Source: Oscillospiraceae bacterium
GTDB lineage: Bacteria > Bacillota > Clostridia > Oscillospirales > Ruminococcaceae
NCBI GenBank assembly: GCA_020024155.1
Contig: JAHHUE010000026.1
Coordinates: 1 to 20,348 of the forward strand
Length of the DNA stretch: 20,348 bases
Reading direction: 5' to 3'
Shown here piece after piece: positions 14,733 through 20,348 of the stretch (position 1 is the first letter of the stretch; each line of letters starts with the position of its first letter). The notes beneath the pieces were generated by a model. It saw nothing but the letters and a program-made list of their open reading frames with translations, was not told where the DNA came from and made no database searches. The translations under genes were made by a program, and so were the position numbers.

Positions 14733-15863
14733 ATGACACCTAAAAATAAGAAAAGTAAATTGCCAGCCATAATTTTAATTGTGGCAATTATGGCAGTAAG
14801 CATAGGTGGTGGCGTTGCCGTCGGCAATGTTTTTGAAGGCTCTGCAATGATGAATAAATTTTCTAATGTGCTTGGAATAACAGCTATAAGCAATTCGAAA
14901 AATGATGGTAATCACATCGTTGAAATAAATCCAGTGCCAGAAATTAAGGACAGTGGATATGAAACAACAGATATTTATGAAAAGGTAAACCCTTCTGTTG
15001 TAAGTATAAATGTTTATGGAAATCAATCCATATCTCCACTTGGCTCAGGCACAGGTATTATAATGACAGAAGACGGATATATTATCACAAATGCACACGT
15101 TGTTGACGGTGGCACAAGTGTTAATGTAGTTTTTGAAGATGGCACAAATGCTCGTGGAACAATAATAGGTATGGATAAAATTACAGACCTTGCAGTTGTA
15201 AAAGTTGAGAAAAAAGGTCTTAAAGTAGCAGAATTCGGAGATTCTTCACAGCTTAAACAAGGCGAAAGAGTTGTTGCAATTGGTAATGCTGGTGGACTTT
15301 CCAGCACAATTACACAAGGTATTATCTCCGGTTTGGACAGAGATTTGGGTGAAGGCGCAAGAAGTCTTAGACTTATTCAAGTTGACGCAGCTATAAACCC
15401 TGGTAACTCAGGTGGTCCACTTATCAACCGTTTTGGTCAGGTTATTGGTATAAACAGCTCAAAAATTGCAGATGTTGACTTTGAAGGTATCGGTTTCTCT
15501 ATTCCGATTAAAGAGGCATTGCCAATTATAGAAAGCATAATAGAACACGGATATGTTACAGGCAGAGCTGTTTTAGGGGTTTCAATAGTAGAGCTTAATG
15601 AATCTAACGGACCAAGAAATGGCTTGCCAAGCAAAGGCATATACATTGCAGAAATTCAACAAGACAGTGACCTTATAAATAAAGGCGTAAGAACAAGAGA
15701 TGTTATTATTGAGGCTAACGGGCAGGTAATCTCAACATCAGATCAACTGTTGCAGGAACTTGATAAATATTCTCCTGGGGATATGTTTAATCTTGTAATA
15801 TATCGTGCAGAAACAGACCAAACATTCTCGGTTGATGTACTACTTATGGAATCTATGCAATAA
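14733..15863 (+). CDS. htrA: HtrA/DegP-like membrane-anchored serine protease
   Basis: A 376-residue quality-control protease that degrades misfolded exported proteins outside the membrane. A short basic cytoplasmic end (KNKKSK) leads into one membrane anchor (about residues 11-32). The chymotrypsin-fold domain carries the full catalytic triad: H122 in ITNAHVVDGG, D152 in ITDLAVVKV and S226 in NPGNSGGPL. A single C-terminal PDZ domain (about residues 275-376) holds GVRTRDVIIEANGQVI. This is the typical Gram-positive layout. The start is the ATG at 14733, preceded by AAGGAGA; in-frame starts further upstream lack a ribosome binding site. The gene follows the histidine kinase gene by 164 bases, probably with its own promoter. 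A terminator follows. Confidence 0.94.
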   Translation: MTPKNKKSKLPAIILIVAIMAVSIGGGVAVGNVFEGSAMMNKFSNVLGITAISNSKNDGNHIVEINPVPEIKDSGYETTDIYEKVNPSVVSINVYGNQSISPLGSGTGIIMTEDGYIITNAHVVDGGTSVNVVFEDGTNARGTIIGMDKITDLAVVKVEKKGLKVAEFGDSSQLKQGERVVAIGNAGGLSSTITQGIISGLDRDLGEGARSLRLIQVDAAINPGNSGGPLINRFGQVIGINSSKIADVDFEGIGFSIPIKEALPIIESIIEHGYVTGRAVLGVSIVELNESNGPRNGLPSKGIYIAEIQQDSDLINKGVRTRDVIIEANGQVISTSDQLLQELDKYSPGDMFNLVIYRAETDQTFSVDVLLMESMQ

Positions 15864-15867
15864 AAAT

Positions 15868-15895
15868 AAAACTCTGCTTTTAAAGCAGAGTTTTT
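15868..15895. terminator. Bidirectional terminator between htrA and nrdG
   Basis: AAAACTCTGC (15868-15877) pairs with GCAGAGTTTT (15885-15894) around a 7-base loop, with T-rich tails on both strands. It ends htrA on the plus strand and nrdG, which terminates at 15916, on the minus strand. Confidence 0.88.
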
Positions 15896-15915
15896 GTTTT
15901 GTATAAAATATACTG

Positions 15916-16434
15916 TTATGTCCATCTAGGACTTTCAGATAGAACAGCACACTCTTTTTCAAGGCTTCGTGGCACATCAATAGTTCGTTGGTTTCTGCTG
16001 CCTTTAAACCTTAAATCAAGGCTTTTTTGGCTCTCTATAAATGGGCCGTCAATAAGAATATCAATGTTTTCAAGTAAATTATATTTATCGTCATTTTTAT
16101 CAGATATAAGCTGTTCAAAAAGATAACCTGTAAACGCACATATTTCATATCCATTTCTCTTTAACTCTTTTGCAAGAACAGCAAGTGGTTTTGGTTGACA
16201 AAAAGGGTCGCCACCGGAAAAGGTTACGCCCTTAACCAATGGGTCTTTTTGTATCATTTCCATAATTTGAGTTACAGTATAATCTTCTCCTGTGCCAAAA
16301 GAATGGGTCTGTGGGTTGTGACAGCCGGCACAGTTGTGTATACATCCTTGTGTATAAATAACAAAGCGAATACCAGGGCCATCTGTTATACTGTTTTTGT
16401 TAAATCCGGAAACATTTATTTTTAAATTTTCCAT
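15916..16434 (-). CDS. nrdG: Anaerobic ribonucleoside-triphosphate reductase activating protein
   Basis: A 172-residue radical SAM enzyme that installs the glycyl radical on the class III ribonucleotide reductase NrdD, allowing dNTP synthesis without oxygen. The iron-sulfur motif CxxxCxxC is C31, C35, C38 in YTQGCIHNCAGCHNP. The SAM-binding GGDP is in GVTFSGGDPFCQP (about residues 70-82), and the C-terminal DGPF and LRFKGSRNQRTID are typical of NrdG. The length fits the family. nrdD is not in the window, so the pair is either separated or lies elsewhere. The ATG at 16434 has AGGTGA upstream and lies inside the end of the preceding membrane protein gene (13-base overlap), which implies coupled translation. 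Confidence 0.95.
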   Translation of the reverse strand: MENLKINVSGFNKNSITDGPGIRFVIYTQGCIHNCAGCHNPQTHSFGTGEDYTVTQIMEMIQKDPLVKGVTFSGGDPFCQPKPLAVLAKELKRNGYEICAFTGYLFEQLISDKNDDKYNLLENIDILIDGPFIESQKSLDLRFKGSRNQRTIDVPRSLEKECAVLSESPRWT

Positions 16435-17117
16435 AATTCACCTATTTTTTTCAATTTTATTTTATTCATAAGAAGTATGTAAATAATCACACATATTATT
16501 ATAAAAAGACATAGAATTGTAGAGCACATAGCAGTGAAGAAGTTTAAAGGAAACATATTTATCATTATGCTTACAACAGGGTCTAAAAGCCATAAATCGT
16601 TGGAGAAAAACACATAGTGGAAATTTGTCCAAAACCAGTTAAAATTAGTTGCAAATATAATGCTTAAAATGACACATATACCGGCAGTAATAATGGCAGA
16701 AAATTTGTATTTTTTTCCCAAATTGTACCTAAAAGCTTTAAAACCATCTTTTTTTATAAGATAAGCAGAGGAAATAAGAATAAGTAAAATAATTGCAATA
16801 TTAAAATGTATAACATTAACAAAAAGTTTTTGCACATCAACCATATGTTGTTTTTCATTAGGGTCAAAAATTTCGGTCTTTTTACCATGCACCTCGTATT
16901 GCATATCAAGATTTTCAGCTTTATCAACCATATAATCTAATAATTGGTCAGTAACAAGCATAAGGTCACTGTGAGAAATGCCGATTAAAAATGCAGTCTG
17001 ATTTTTTGTATATTGCCAATTGTAAAAACTTCTGTTGCAACTTACATAGATAATAGAAGACAGAAGTGCAGAAACAAAGGCAAATGGAAGAATAAGATTA
17101 TACAAAATTTTTTTCAT
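16422..17117 (-). CDS. DUF1461/TIGR01906 membrane protein, Lit-type lipoprotein intramolecular transacylase candidate
   Basis: A 231-residue integral membrane protein with four main hydrophobic segments at about residues 8-26, 102-121, 139-157 and 191-216. The large extracytoplasmic loop after the first helix has the family marks FYNWQYTKN, LGIS-like IGISHSDLMLVTDQLLDYM and HMVDVQKLF; a second loop carries FNWFWTNFHYVFFSNDLWLLDP. Members of this family include Lit of Enterococcus and Bacillus cereus, which moves an acyl chain within lipoproteins to give the lyso form. H91 and H167 sit in the two conserved loops and are the likely catalytic pair. Whether this copy is a transacylase is uncertain. 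The ATG at 17117 follows GAGGA. It is co-transcribed with nrdG, overlapping it by 13 bases. Confidence 0.75.
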   Translation of the reverse strand: MKKILYNLILPFAFVSALLSSIIYVSCNRSFYNWQYTKNQTAFLIGISHSDLMLVTDQLLDYMVDKAENLDMQYEVHGKKTEIFDPNEKQHMVDVQKLFVNVIHFNIAIILLILISSAYLIKKDGFKAFRYNLGKKYKFSAIITAGICVILSIIFATNFNWFWTNFHYVFFSNDLWLLDPVVSIMINMFPLNFFTAMCSTILCLFIIICVIIYILLMNKIKLKKIGELWKI

Positions 17118-17186
17118 AGTATTTCCTCAAATATATAAATAATATTGTATAAAGAATAACACTTATATAATTGTTTTACAAGTCAA

Positions 17187-17213
17187 TGCCATAATAAACT
17201 ATGGCAGTTTTTT
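17187..17213 (+). terminator. Plus-strand terminator-like hairpin with no gene before it
   Basis: TGCCATA (17187-17193) pairs with TATGGCA (17200-17206), followed by G and six T. It reads as a plus-strand terminator, but the two upstream genes are on the minus strand. It would stop plus-strand transcripts running antisense to lit and nrdG before they reach the prmA promoter. Confidence 0.6.
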
Positions 17214-17230
17214 GTTTTATTATATTTGTG

Positions 17231-17259
17231 TTTAAAATAAAATACTTTTATGATACAAT
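17231..17259 (+). promoter_or_regulatory. Promoter of prmA-trmN6
   Basis: TTTAAA (17231-17236), a 17-base spacer, and TACAAT (17254-17259) with an extended -10 TGA directly before it (17251-17253). The AAGGAGA ribosome binding site of prmA follows at 17282. Confidence 0.65.
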
Positions 17260-17296
17260 ATACACATTAAATATACATTACAAGGAGATAAGTCTT

Positions 17297-18208
17297 ATGC
17301 AATGGACTGATATAAAAATTATTTGTGATAAAAAATATGAAGATGTTTTTGATTATGTAAGTAGTGAAGTATGCCCTATGGGTGTTCAGATTGAAGACTA
17401 CTCTCATTTGGAAGAAGATGTGCTTGAAATTGCACATATTGACCTTATAGAAAAAGATTTATTGGAAAAAGACAGAACAAAAATAATAGTTCATCACTAT
17501 ATTTCACCAGAGCTTGACGCACAAGAATCTTTGCTTGTTTTGCAAAACAGACTTACAGAAGAAGGCGTTGAATTTACAACAGAGATAGAATATGTAAATC
17601 AAGAAGACTGGGAAACAGGCTGGAAAGCTTATTATCACGCACTTGAAGTGGGTAATAATCTTATGGTTTGTCCTTCTTGGGAAGACTGTGAAACAGACAG
17701 AAAAATATTAAGACTTGACCCAGGTATGGCTTTTGGTACTGGTACACACGAAACAACAAACCTTTGTCTTGAAGTGCTTGACCGTACGATTAAAGGTGGA
17801 GAAAGAATTCTTGATGTTGGTACTGGTAGCGGTATTCTTGGCATTGCAAGTTGTATTCTCGGTGCAAGCAGTGCAGAAGGTGTTGACATTGACCCAACAG
17901 CTGTTAAAGTTGCAAACGAAAACGCAGAGCTTAATGGTGTAAGCGATAAATTTACCATTAAAGTTGGTGACCTTAGCGAAGAAGCATCAGGAAAATACGA
18001 TATTGTTGTTGCCAATATTGTTGCAAACGCAATTATGATGCTTTCAAAAAATGTTCCACAATTTCTCAAAGAGGGTGGACTTTATATTACAAGTGGTATT
18101 ATCATAGACAGAAAAGACGAAGTTTTGGCTTGTCTTGAACAGCTTGGATTTAAAATTCTTAAAGTACACACAAAAAATAACTGGGTATGTATAGAGGCAA
18201 CAATATAA
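17297..18208 (+). CDS. prmA: Ribosomal protein L11 methyltransferase
   Basis: A 303-residue SAM-dependent methyltransferase that methylates lysines and the N-terminus of ribosomal protein L11. Residues about 1-120 are the substrate-binding N-terminal domain. The catalytic domain has the PrmA signature LRLDPGMAFGTGTHETT (about 138-154), the SAM loop ILDVGTGSGILGIAS (171-185), GVDIDPTAV and the VVANIVANAI motif (about 237-246). The length fits the family. The start is the ATG at 17297 after AAGGAGA; in-frame starts further upstream lie before or within the predicted promoter. It is followed after two bases by the next methyltransferase gene, so the two share one transcript. Confidence 0.95.
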   Translation: MQWTDIKIICDKKYEDVFDYVSSEVCPMGVQIEDYSHLEEDVLEIAHIDLIEKDLLEKDRTKIIVHHYISPELDAQESLLVLQNRLTEEGVEFTTEIEYVNQEDWETGWKAYYHALEVGNNLMVCPSWEDCETDRKILRLDPGMAFGTGTHETTNLCLEVLDRTIKGGERILDVGTGSGILGIASCILGASSAEGVDIDPTAVKVANENAELNGVSDKFTIKVGDLSEEASGKYDIVVANIVANAIMMLSKNVPQFLKEGGLYITSGIIIDRKDEVLACLEQLGFKILKVHTKNNWVCIEATI

Positions 18209-18210
18209 GT

Positions 18211-18921
18211 ATGACAGATTTTACAATTGAAACCTTGTCCCACGGCACAAAAGTGTGCATAAATAAAACACATCGTTTTGGTACAGATGCCTTTTTGCTC
18301 AGCCATTTTGCAGGTGTTAAATATGCTCAAAAAGCACTTGATATAGGCACTGGTTGTGGCATTATCCCTTTAAGATGGAAAGATAACGGACACAAAGGAG
18401 AGGCTTTTGGTCTGGAAATTGACAATCAGGGTATAGAGCTTTTAAATAAAAGCAAAGAGCTTAATAATATAGAAAATCTCATTGGTATATGTGCTGATAT
18501 AAGAGAATTTACAGGTATGGAAGGTACATTTGATGTTATTACCTGCAATCCTCCATATTTTACAGCCGGAAAACCAAAAGATGATGAGAAAAAGGCAAGT
18601 TTCCGTCATCAGCTTACACTCACAGATGATGATGTTGCAAAAGCAGGTTACAGACTTTTGAGAGATAACGGAAAATTATGTATCTGTCAAAGACCTGACC
18701 AACTTGCACAGGTTATATATGCTATGAAAAATAATCGCATAGAACCAAAAATAATTCGTTTTGTGCGTCAGAGAAAAGACAGTAAACATCCGTGGCTTGT
18801 GCTTGTAGACGGCAGAAAAAACGGTGGAAAAAGCCTTACAGTTATGCCAGATTTAATTATGGAAGACGAAAACGGAAATTTCTCAGAGGAAATACAAAGA
18901 ATATACGGCAAAATAGAATAA
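18211..18921 (+). CDS. trmN6: tRNA1(Val) adenine-37 N6-methyltransferase-like protein (YfiC/TrmN6 family)
   Basis: A 236-residue class I SAM methyltransferase. It begins with the family opening (SHGTKVCINKTHRFGTDAFLLSHF), then the SAM loop LDIGTGCGIIPL (43-54), an acidic LEIDNQGIEL and the adenine-N6 methyltransferase catalytic motif NPPYF (113-117). The following GKPKDDEKKASFRHQLTLT is also typical. E. coli YfiC modifies A37 of tRNA1(Val); whether the substrate is the same here is an inference from family membership. The ATG at 18211 starts two bases after the prmA stop. The nearest purine-rich site, AGAGG at 18193-18197, is somewhat far, so translation probably depends on coupling. A strong terminator follows. 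Confidence 0.88.
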   Translation: MTDFTIETLSHGTKVCINKTHRFGTDAFLLSHFAGVKYAQKALDIGTGCGIIPLRWKDNGHKGEAFGLEIDNQGIELLNKSKELNNIENLIGICADIREFTGMEGTFDVITCNPPYFTAGKPKDDEKKASFRHQLTLTDDDVAKAGYRLLRDNGKLCICQRPDQLAQVIYAMKNNRIEPKIIRFVRQRKDSKHPWLVLVDGRKNGGKSLTVMPDLIMEDENGNFSEEIQRIYGKIE

Positions 18922-18924
18922 CAC

Positions 18925-18961
18925 AATACTCCATAGGTCAAAAAGCTTATGGAGTATTTTT
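18925..18961 (+). terminator. Terminator of prmA-trmN6
   Basis: AATACTCCATA (18925-18935) pairs with TATGGAGTATT (18948-18958), followed by T. GG and CT at the loop base add one G-T and one G-C pair. Confidence 0.9.
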
Positions 18962-18966
18962 TTGTG

Positions 18967-18997
18967 CAAAAAAAGAGTACCCAAAAGGATACTCTTT
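18967..18997 (-). terminator. Terminator of the mrp gene
   Basis: On the minus strand AAAGAGTATCC (18997-18987) pairs with GGGTACTCTTT (18982-18972) around a TTTT loop, then seven T. One pair is a T-G wobble on this strand but a C-A mismatch on the plus strand, so the structure is specific to the minus-strand transcript. Confidence 0.88.
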
Positions 18998-19003
18998 AAA
19001 AAT

Positions 19004-19843
19004 TTATTTTTCTTCTGTAAGCAATTTTTCAACTGTTGAAAATGCGTTGTCAAGGTAATCGCCTTCAAAGAGTTCAATAACACCTTGGTCACAGTTTTGT
19101 GCAAGAGCTGGGTCAATTGGAATTTCAGCAAGAACAGGCAAGTTATATTTTTCAGCTGTCTGTTTAACTTTGCTTTCACCAAAGAGATAAATCTTTTTGT
19201 CACAGTCAGGACATTTAACATAGCTCATATTTTCAACAATACCAAGAACCGGAATGTTCATCATATTTGCCATTTTCAAAGCTTTTTCAACAATCATAGA
19301 AACTAATTCTTGTGGAGAAGCAACAATGATAATACCGTCAACTGGAAGTGATTGATAAACTGTAAGTGGCACATCACCTGTTCCAGGAGGCATATCAATA
19401 AACATAAAGTCTACATCATTCCAGATAACTTCACTCCAAAACTGCTTGATAACACCTGCAATAATAGGGCCACGCCATAAAACAGGGTCTGTTTCTTCCC
19501 TGAGCATAAAGTTTGCGCTCATAAGCTGAATACCTGTTTTGCTGATATTTGGAATGATGCCGTTATCGTTGCCAACAATTTTATCGTGAACACCAAATGT
19601 CTGACCGATAGATGGCCCAGTAACATCAGCATCAAGAACAGCTGTGTTGTAGCCTTTTCTCTGGCTGAGAACAGCAAGAGTGCTTGTTACAAGGCTTTTA
19701 CCAACGCCGCCTTTACCACTGATAACACCAATAACTTTTTTTACGCTGGATAAGTCATTGAGTTTGTCTTTTTGAGGTTCTGTTCTTTCACCACAAGTTC
19801 CACTTGAACAGGAACTGCAATTATGTGTACAATTTTCACTCAT
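19004..19843 (-). CDS. Mrp/NBP35-type iron-sulfur cluster carrier ATPase
   Basis: A 279-residue cytoplasmic P-loop ATPase of the Mrp/ApbC/NBP35 group, which binds and delivers Fe-S clusters to apoproteins. Walker A is GKGGVGKS (43-50) of the deviant MinD/Mrp type. DADVTGPSIG (71-80) and FIDMPPGTGD (148-157) are family signatures. The cluster-binding CPDC (C211, C214) is present, and there is an NBP35-like N-terminal extension with four cysteines (C5, C9, C12, C17). Other blocks are LMSANFMLREETDPVLWRGP and GIVENMSYVKC. The ATG at 19843 follows TAAGGAG. It is a single-gene transcript on the minus strand with its own terminator. Supplying Fe-S clusters fits an anaerobe with radical SAM enzymes such as NrdG. 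Confidence 0.93.
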   Translation of the reverse strand: MSENCTHNCSSCSSGTCGERTEPQKDKLNDLSSVKKVIGVISGKGGVGKSLVTSTLAVLSQRKGYNTAVLDADVTGPSIGQTFGVHDKIVGNDNGIIPNISKTGIQLMSANFMLREETDPVLWRGPIIAGVIKQFWSEVIWNDVDFMFIDMPPGTGDVPLTVYQSLPVDGIIIVASPQELVSMIVEKALKMANMMNIPVLGIVENMSYVKCPDCDKKIYLFGESKVKQTAEKYNLPVLAEIPIDPALAQNCDQGVIELFEGDYLDNAFSTVEKLLTEEK

Positions 19844-20015
19844 ATATATAATTCTCCTTAAAGTATATTATAAAAGTATACATTGCTTTTTATAGTATAC
19901 ACCTTTTAATCAAATTTTCAACAGGTTGTTGTTGAAATGGTTTAATAATACATATTCAAAATATCGAAAAATGTCAATATAAAGTTAAATTTTAACATCT
20001 AGTAAAGTTTTAAAC

Positions 20016-20044
20016 AAAGTTTTCAACACTGTGTTGAAAACTTT
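20016..20044. repeat. Perfect 29-bp palindrome
   Basis: AAAGTTTTCAACAC (20016-20029), one central T, and GTGTTGAAAACTTT (20031-20044) are exact inverted copies. It joins two TTTTCAACA boxes head to head and could bind a dimer. There is no T-run after it and no gene end nearby, so it is not an ordinary terminator. Confidence 0.85.
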
Positions 20045-20158
20045 TCAGACCCATAAATCCCCTATTATTAAGCTTTTTAATATTTTGTAAAATTCTGACA
20101 GTTTAAAACATAAAATAAAATTTACAGATAGTAATATAAAAAAGTTTTCAACGGTTTA

Positions 20159-20234
20159 AACAGAGTTTTCAACAATTAGGGTACTTTTAAACATTTTAAA
20201 CTTGTTTTTTGAAAAAAATGTTGAAAACTCTGTT
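20159..20234. repeat. 16-bp perfect inverted repeat with 44-base spacer
   Basis: AACAGAGTTTTCAACA (20159-20174) is repeated exactly in inverse orientation as TGTTGAAAACTCTGTT (20219-20234). Each arm contains one full TTTTCAACA box. The long spacer favours protein-mediated looping over a hairpin. Confidence 0.85.
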
Positions 20235-20348
20235 GAAATTGTTTATAACTCGGATAATTGTCAATAAAAACTTTAAACTTTTATCTTTTTAACAAAAAAA
20301 TATTGATAAAACTATAAATAACCTTACTGACAAAATAGCTCTACTAAG

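Larger units (their letters stand above)
19844..20348. repeat. Gene-free region with eight TTTTCAACA-type boxes
   Basis: No gene is seen here. The 9-mer TTTTCAACA, exact or with one mismatch, occurs at 19915-19923, 20020-20028, 20145-20153 (TTTTCAACG) and 20166-20174 on the plus strand. On the minus strand it occurs at 19930-19938 (one mismatch), 20032-20040, 20219-20227 and 20231-20239 (one mismatch). Tandem AAAGTTTTAAAC and AAAGTTTTCAAC sit at 20004-20015 and 20016-20027. From 20240 on the sequence is A/T-rich. The first 60 bases (19861-19920) must hold the mrp promoter and also contain two GTATAC copies. The boxes differ from the standard DnaA box TTATCCACA and its TTTTCCACA variant at one to two places; no exact TTATCCACA is present. 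Confidence 0.7.

Noticed and set aside
19844..20348. Firm call of a chromosomal replication origin
   Set aside because: No standard TTATCCACA box, no dnaA in the window, and the rRNA and most genes point towards the site.

Overview
The window is a very AT-rich stretch of chromosome, most likely from a strictly anaerobic, low-GC Clostridia-type Bacillota, possibly gut-associated. The evidence is strong AGGAGG-type ribosome binding sites, several TTG and GTG starts, A/T-ending codons, an anaerobic ribonucleotide reductase activase (NrdG), a DUF4298 protein, a DUF1461/Lit-type membrane protein and a fucose-fermentation operon. I cannot name the genus.

Left part (1-2303): about 630 bases without a convincing gene, with an island of higher GC near 400-600 of unknown origin. 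Then come a broken GNAT acetyltransferase, a small DUF4298 gene, and an AraC-family regulator on the minus strand.

Fucose block (2304-6401): the AraC gene is divergent from fucI. The short gap between them holds two copies of ATACAAGTAT 31 bp apart, a good operator candidate. fucI, fucA and a rhamnulokinase-type sugar kinase follow in one direction, with a hairpin between fucA and the kinase and a strong terminator after it. Together they would convert L-fucose to dihydroxyacetone phosphate and L-lactaldehyde. No transporter or lactaldehyde reductase lies in the window.

Middle (6465-9626): a degraded small zinc-ribbon membrane protein gene; an XRE regulator/membrane protein pair translated from overlapping reading frames; a lone 5S rRNA gene with its own promoter; and a large exported lipoprotein flavoenzyme with FMN-binding and FAD domains, probably a reductase for anaerobic respiration of unknown substrate.

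Right part (9736-19843): a YihY/BrkB membrane protein, exonuclease III, an NfeD-stomatin (SPFH) operon with a perfect palindrome in its promoter, a sensor histidine kinase without a response regulator beside it, and an HtrA protease. A minus-strand lit-nrdG pair follows, then prmA-trmN6 (two methyltransferases), and finally an Mrp/NBP35 Fe-S carrier ATPase on the minus strand.

Right edge (19844-20348): about 500 gene-free bases hold eight copies, exact or with one mismatch, of a 9-mer TTTTCAACA in both orientations. They include a perfect 29-bp palindrome and a 16-bp inverted repeat. This is the most unusual non-coding structure seen. It resembles a DnaA-box cluster, but the box differs from the standard DnaA box and the orientation of neighbouring genes argues against a chromosomal origin. 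I found no convincing wholly undescribed multi-gene system.
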